From assembly GCA_934661375.1 (NCBI GenBank), contig CAKUJH010000029.1:1-44744 (forward strand): a DNA stretch of 44,744 bases, given 5' to 3'. The DNA comes from an uncultured Victivallales bacterium. Lineage in GTDB: Bacteria; Verrucomicrobiota; Lentisphaeria; Victivallales; UBA1829. A model generated the notes under the pieces. That model was not told the DNA's origin. It ran no database searches and saw only the letters and a list, made by a program, of their open reading frames with translations. Shown one piece after another: positions 42,023-44,744 of this stretch (position 1 is its first letter; each line of letters begins with the position of its first letter). A program made the translations under genes and the position numbers.

Positions 42023-42755
42023 GAAAGCGATTCTAATCGGATCAAATTACGATAAGACCATTTCGGGCGTCATGTCAGATATTTTCGCGTGGAAAAAATT
42101 CCTTCTCTCGCCAATTGGAGGAGCTTGGGACCCGGATGAATTAACAATATTGGCAGATGCCCAAAAAACAGACAATGTTATCAATGCAATCAATTCCGCA
42201 GAATCTGCAGACTATGCATTTATTACATTTTCCGGTCACGGGGGGACTTACCGGCAAGAGAGGAATCATTTAGGTTTTCCGGAAACGGTTATCTGCCTTG
42301 GGGAAAGTGAGTTTTTATCGGAGTATCAATTGAATCCTGGTCGCAATTGCCCTCGTTGTACGATAATTTTAGACTGCTGCCGCACATATATCAACGATTC
42401 GGATTATTTTACAAAAATCGCCTCGGTCTCGGAATCCCACGAGGGGAAGCTGAGGTCATATTTTCGTGATTCATTCGACTCGGCACTTGCGAAAAGCGAT
42501 ATGGGGTGTGTGAAGATTTATGCAACAGGAATAAATCATACGGCTTCCGATGAGAACTCTTTTTCCAGAGTTTTGACTGAAACTTCAAGATCCTATATGC
42601 AAGGCCACACATGTTCTGTTCTTCGATTAAATGATGCCTTCGATATTGCAGAAAGCGAAATGCGTAAACTTGATCCGCAACAACAGCCTCAATACTGCGC
42701 CGGTCGCCGTCATAATCATTTCCCATTCGCAGTAAATCCGCTTGTCTTTGGATAA
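42015..42755 (+). CDS. Caspase-like (C14-type) protease 1
   Basis: A 246-aa protein consisting of little more than a caspase-fold domain. RKAILIGSNYDK is the first strand. AFITFSGHGGTY holds catalytic His75. CTIILDCCRTY (115-125) holds the D-x-C nucleophile, likely Cys122. SPIGGAWDPDELTIL (32-46) matches a segment in the second protease of this operon, and both end with PQ...FPFAV/I. Bacterial caspase-like proteases cut effectors or signalling proteins in defence and cell death. AAGGAG precedes the start. It lacks any fused sensor domain, so the trigger must come from elsewhere. Confidence 0.82.
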   Translation: MNRKAILIGSNYDKTISGVMSDIFAWKKFLLSPIGGAWDPDELTILADAQKTDNVINAINSAESADYAFITFSGHGGTYRQERNHLGFPETVICLGESEFLSEYQLNPGRNCPRCTIILDCCRTYINDSDYFTKIASVSESHEGKLRSYFRDSFDSALAKSDMGCVKIYATGINHTASDENSFSRVLTETSRSYMQGHTCSVLRLNDAFDIAESEMRKLDPQQQPQYCAGRRHNHFPFAVNPLVFG

Positions 42756-42782
42756 CTTTAATAAAAAAATAAGGACATACAT

Positions 42783-43628
42783 ATGTTTTTTAAATGGAAT
42801 AGGCAAGAAAAAGAGCAACAGGCCTTAAAGGATCTTCAAAAGGCTATCAGAGACCACTGGCCCAATGACCCTATAGATTTAGAATGTCTGGTTCGAGAGA
42901 ATTGGGATGAGTCTGAAGATGGAAAATCACGAATATACAAATATATTGTTTTTGTTGATAAGAATCTAAAAATAGATTGGATAACGGCAGATAATTCTCT
43001 TGATCAATATTCCAGCCAAGTCAGCCGTGCAAGTGTGCTGGAATCCATTCCACATGATCACTTGCCGAAAAAGCAGATAATAGAATTTAAGAAATTGATA
43101 GGAGAGGCTATAGTATCCTTTTTTAATGGAAATCCCAAAGAAGCCGAAAACAATATAAAACGGGCCAGGCAGTATGTGACGGACAGAATAATAGAGTGCT
43201 CTCGTAAATGGCTACTGAGTGTTGCAACGGCTATAATTGTTCCGATTCTATTGACCGGGGGAATTTTGCGTTACTGTTTTCCGGAACTTGTCATTGCTCC
43301 GCAAAATCTTTGGATGCTTTCTTGTTTTTGGAGCATTATCGGAACTTACCTGACAATCGTCAAAAATGCGGGACGAGATTCTTTTGACTCATCGGCTGGT
43401 TTGTATCTTCATTTTTTACGTATAGTTTGTCAATTTCTTACCGGCGCGCTTTTGGGCGTAGTTGCATACTTAATTTTAGAATCATCATACATATGTCCAC
43501 CTTTCTTTCAGCCATTTAAGGATTCGAACATCGGTTTTTGCTTGTTCGGTTTTCTCGCCGGTTTTCTCGAACAGTTTATTCCTAATATAATAACATCGCT
43601 ACAAAGAAAAGGAGAGCAAAATGAATAG
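42783..43628 (+). CDS. Membrane protein between the two caspase-like genes
   Basis: A 281-aa protein of unknown family. Residues 1-140 are soluble and charged. Then come four predicted helices at about 143-164, 175-194, 207-232 and 250-270, with a short basic tail. Position between two protease genes, with an 8-base overlap to the second, marks it as a likely partner: an effector released or activated by cleavage, or a membrane anchor for the proteases. The soluble half has acidic stretches (DESEDGKSR) that could contain cleavage sites, though no site can be proved. It does not look like a gasdermin, which is a soluble beta-rich pore former. AAGGA precedes the start. Confidence 0.7.
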   Translation: MFFKWNRQEKEQQALKDLQKAIRDHWPNDPIDLECLVRENWDESEDGKSRIYKYIVFVDKNLKIDWITADNSLDQYSSQVSRASVLESIPHDHLPKKQIIEFKKLIGEAIVSFFNGNPKEAENNIKRARQYVTDRIIECSRKWLLSVATAIIVPILLTGGILRYCFPELVIAPQNLWMLSCFWSIIGTYLTIVKNAGRDSFDSSAGLYLHFLRIVCQFLTGALLGVVAYLILESSYICPPFFQPFKDSNIGFCLFGFLAGFLEQFIPNIITSLQRKGEQNE

Positions 43629-44397
43629 ATTTGCTTTGATCATTGAAGCGTCCGATGTCAAAGGACAAGCCGTTCTTCCCGGAGCGAAGAGAGATGCTGA
43701 GCAATGGCGTAATTTTTTGATGAGTAACATTGGCGGTGCATGGAATGAAAATGAAATCATCGTTTTGAATAAGCCATCCAGTGATTTGGTTACTGATTTT
43801 CTAACGCGACATATTTCGGATTATTGCTTTGTGGCATATTCCGGACACGGATGTGAAATAAAGAGATATTCTTGGCAAACCGAAGGAATTCCAACTGTTT
43901 GTCTGAACGATACAGAAACAACTTTGCCACTGTCGCGGTTGAAACCACATGGAAGTTGTGGTACTCTTATTGCCGATTCATGCAGAGGACACGAGTTGAT
44001 GACAAAGACTGCAGCTAATTTTAGTAAACGCAGTGATTCGCGCGGATTGGTGGTAGAAGATGCAACAAAGTCTGCTTATTTAGCATGTTTGCATTATCAG
44101 GGGTGGAAACAAGCTTTGCAACAGTGTTGCAACACCCAAAACGGAATACTCACGATGTACTCATGTGCGTCAGGGCAAGCCGCAGGCGAAGATCCTAATG
44201 CCGGGGGGATATACACCTCCTTTCTAATACAATCTGCGCGTATATGGTATGATGCAGCAAAGTCAAACAAATATTATACAACATGGAATGCTCATGACGA
44301 TGCTGATAAGTTGATGAAAATTTATGCACCACAGCAGACCCCAGAATATCAAAGTTTACCGGTAAAGTTTCCGTTTGCGATAAAATATAGTATTTAA
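43621..44397 (+). CDS. Caspase-like (C14-type) protease 2
   Basis: A 258-aa caspase-fold protein, paralogous to the one at 42015. RFALIIEASD begins the fold. FVAYSGHGCE holds His76 and TLIADSCRG (115-123) the nucleophile Cys121. NIGGAWNENEIIVLN parallels SPIGGAWDPDELTIL, and PQQTPEY...FPFAI parallels the first protease's end. An extra region around 155-215 (YSCASGQAAGEDPNAGG) differs, suggesting another substrate or regulation. GGAG precedes the start. It is the last gene of the operon; a terminator follows at 44608. Confidence 0.82.
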   Translation: MNRFALIIEASDVKGQAVLPGAKRDAEQWRNFLMSNIGGAWNENEIIVLNKPSSDLVTDFLTRHISDYCFVAYSGHGCEIKRYSWQTEGIPTVCLNDTETTLPLSRLKPHGSCGTLIADSCRGHELMTKTAANFSKRSDSRGLVVEDATKSAYLACLHYQGWKQALQQCCNTQNGILTMYSCASGQAAGEDPNAGGIYTSFLIQSARIWYDAAKSNKYYTTWNAHDDADKLMKIYAPQQTPEYQSLPVKFPFAIKYSI

Positions 44398-44744
44398 TTT
44401 TTGAATGTCCTTCTAGCAATCTACCAGATATAACTTCTATTTGAATTCTTGTGTCCCCGGAGAATGTGGAGAATGCGGTTTGGTGAGGGGTGATTTTTCT
44501 CCGTTTCTTGCATGTGTCTCCGGAGAAGTGCTGGTAATCCGCGACTTACGCAAACAGAGAACGGTTCGGATTTGCTTAAAAATGCGCCACCATTTTTTTG
44601 TTTTAATGCCGTTTGGACACGCCAAACGGCTTTTTTATTTCCATTTTTCGAGGCTGAATTGCAAGGATTTATGTAGTGTCTGCTAAATAACTATTTATTT
44701 AGTTATACTACTTGAAAATCATCTGTGAATGGGGTATATTATAT
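44398..44744. other. Right edge of the island, no gene supported
   Basis: It contains GTGTCCCCGG (44451-44460) and TTCTCCGTTT (44497-44506), both also present left of the island; GCCACCATTTT (44585-44595), which also spans the 3' end of tRNA-Phe; a terminator at 44608; and an inverted repeat ATAACTA-N6-TAGTTAT (44687-44706). The 81-aa frame here overlaps these elements and lacks a ribosome site. Confidence 0.5.
44608..44636 (+). terminator. Terminator of the caspase operon
   Basis: Perfect 9-bp stem GCCGTTTGG/CCAAACGGC with loop ACACG, followed by six T. Confidence 0.92.

Noticed and set aside
42783..43628. Membrane protein as a bacterial gasdermin
   Set aside because: It has four hydrophobic helices after a charged soluble part; gasdermins are soluble beta-rich proteins of different layout.
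44585..44595. GCCACCATTTT as a definite attR copy of tRNA-Phe
   Set aside because: Only 11 bases match, no integrase is seen, and typical tRNA att cores are longer. It is kept only as a weak hint.
44441..44686. 81-aa ORF after the caspase operon
   Set aside because: It overlaps the border repeats and a strong terminator and has no ribosome site.

Overview
The window looks like part of a chromosome from a diderm bacterium of the Planctomycetes-Verrucomicrobia-Lentisphaerae group, most likely a Lentisphaerota (Victivallis-like) gut or sediment organism. This is an inference from gene content. It rests on two prepilin-type proteins with the IAIIAILAGMLLPALN helix and a C-terminal H-X9-DG motif, a GntR/LacI-type regulator divergent from a secreted glycoside-hydrolase-like protein, and LPS-core genes (waaG and waaP types) that show an outer membrane. 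Most of the window is moderately GC-rich housekeeping DNA. Two stretches (about 25.7-31.2 kb and 38.8-44.6 kb) are visibly more AT-rich and carry accessory systems.

Layout. 0-2.5 kb: a 5'-damaged prepilin-like gene, then a creatininase-family hydrolase and an unrecognised 262-aa gene. 2.7 kb: tRNA-Gln(CTG). 3.0-9.9 kb: an acyl-CoA synthetase, fucU, and the coupled pair dxs-mutS. 10.0-11.5 kb: a Pro/Ala-rich single-pass membrane protein with internal repeats. 11.5-15.8 kb: the GntR/LacI regulator, two matching candidate operators, a CBM-plus-TIM-barrel secreted enzyme and an intact prepilin-like protein. 15.8-18.9 kb: pdxJ-pgl, and an esterase with a DUF4186 protein. 18.9-23.2 kb: a leftward operon DedA-lepB-deacetylase-like-cmk/thioesterase fusion-nitroreductase. 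23.3-25.7 kb: lgt, an RluD-like pseudouridine synthase and a small lipoprotein-like gene.

25.8-31.2 kb is a compact cluster that I read as a graspetide-type (omega-ester/amide) RiPP locus. It holds a 70-aa precursor-like peptide, a MvdD-like ATP-grasp ligase, an HD-domain phosphohydrolase, an ABC exporter without a C39 peptidase, a stand-alone FtsH-type M41 metallopeptidase without its AAA ATPase, and a 42-aa membrane peptide. Upstream lie a good promoter, a 12-copy AAGC tetranucleotide run whose end is folded into a hairpin, a second terminator-like hairpin, and two palindromes.

31.3-35.5 kb is a glycolytic block (gap, then pgk, a sugar-isomerase-like TIM barrel, tpiA). 35.6-38.5 kb holds a BASS-type transporter, a WaaG-like glycosyltransferase and a WaaP-like kinase. 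38.66 kb is tRNA-Phe(GAA).

Immediately downstream of tRNA-Phe (39.2-44.4 kb) is one tightly packed operon: an excisionase-type HTH protein, a C5 cytosine methyltransferase, an HNH endonuclease with a duplicated DNA-binding-like segment, Vsr, a caspase-like protease, a four-helix membrane protein, and a second paralogous caspase-like protease. The first four genes make a restriction-modification system with its mismatch-repair partner. The last three look like a protease-controlled membrane effector module embedded in the same transcript. Both ends of this island share short repeat vocabulary. The caspase-membrane-caspase module and the RiPP locus are the two places where a previously undescribed system is most likely.
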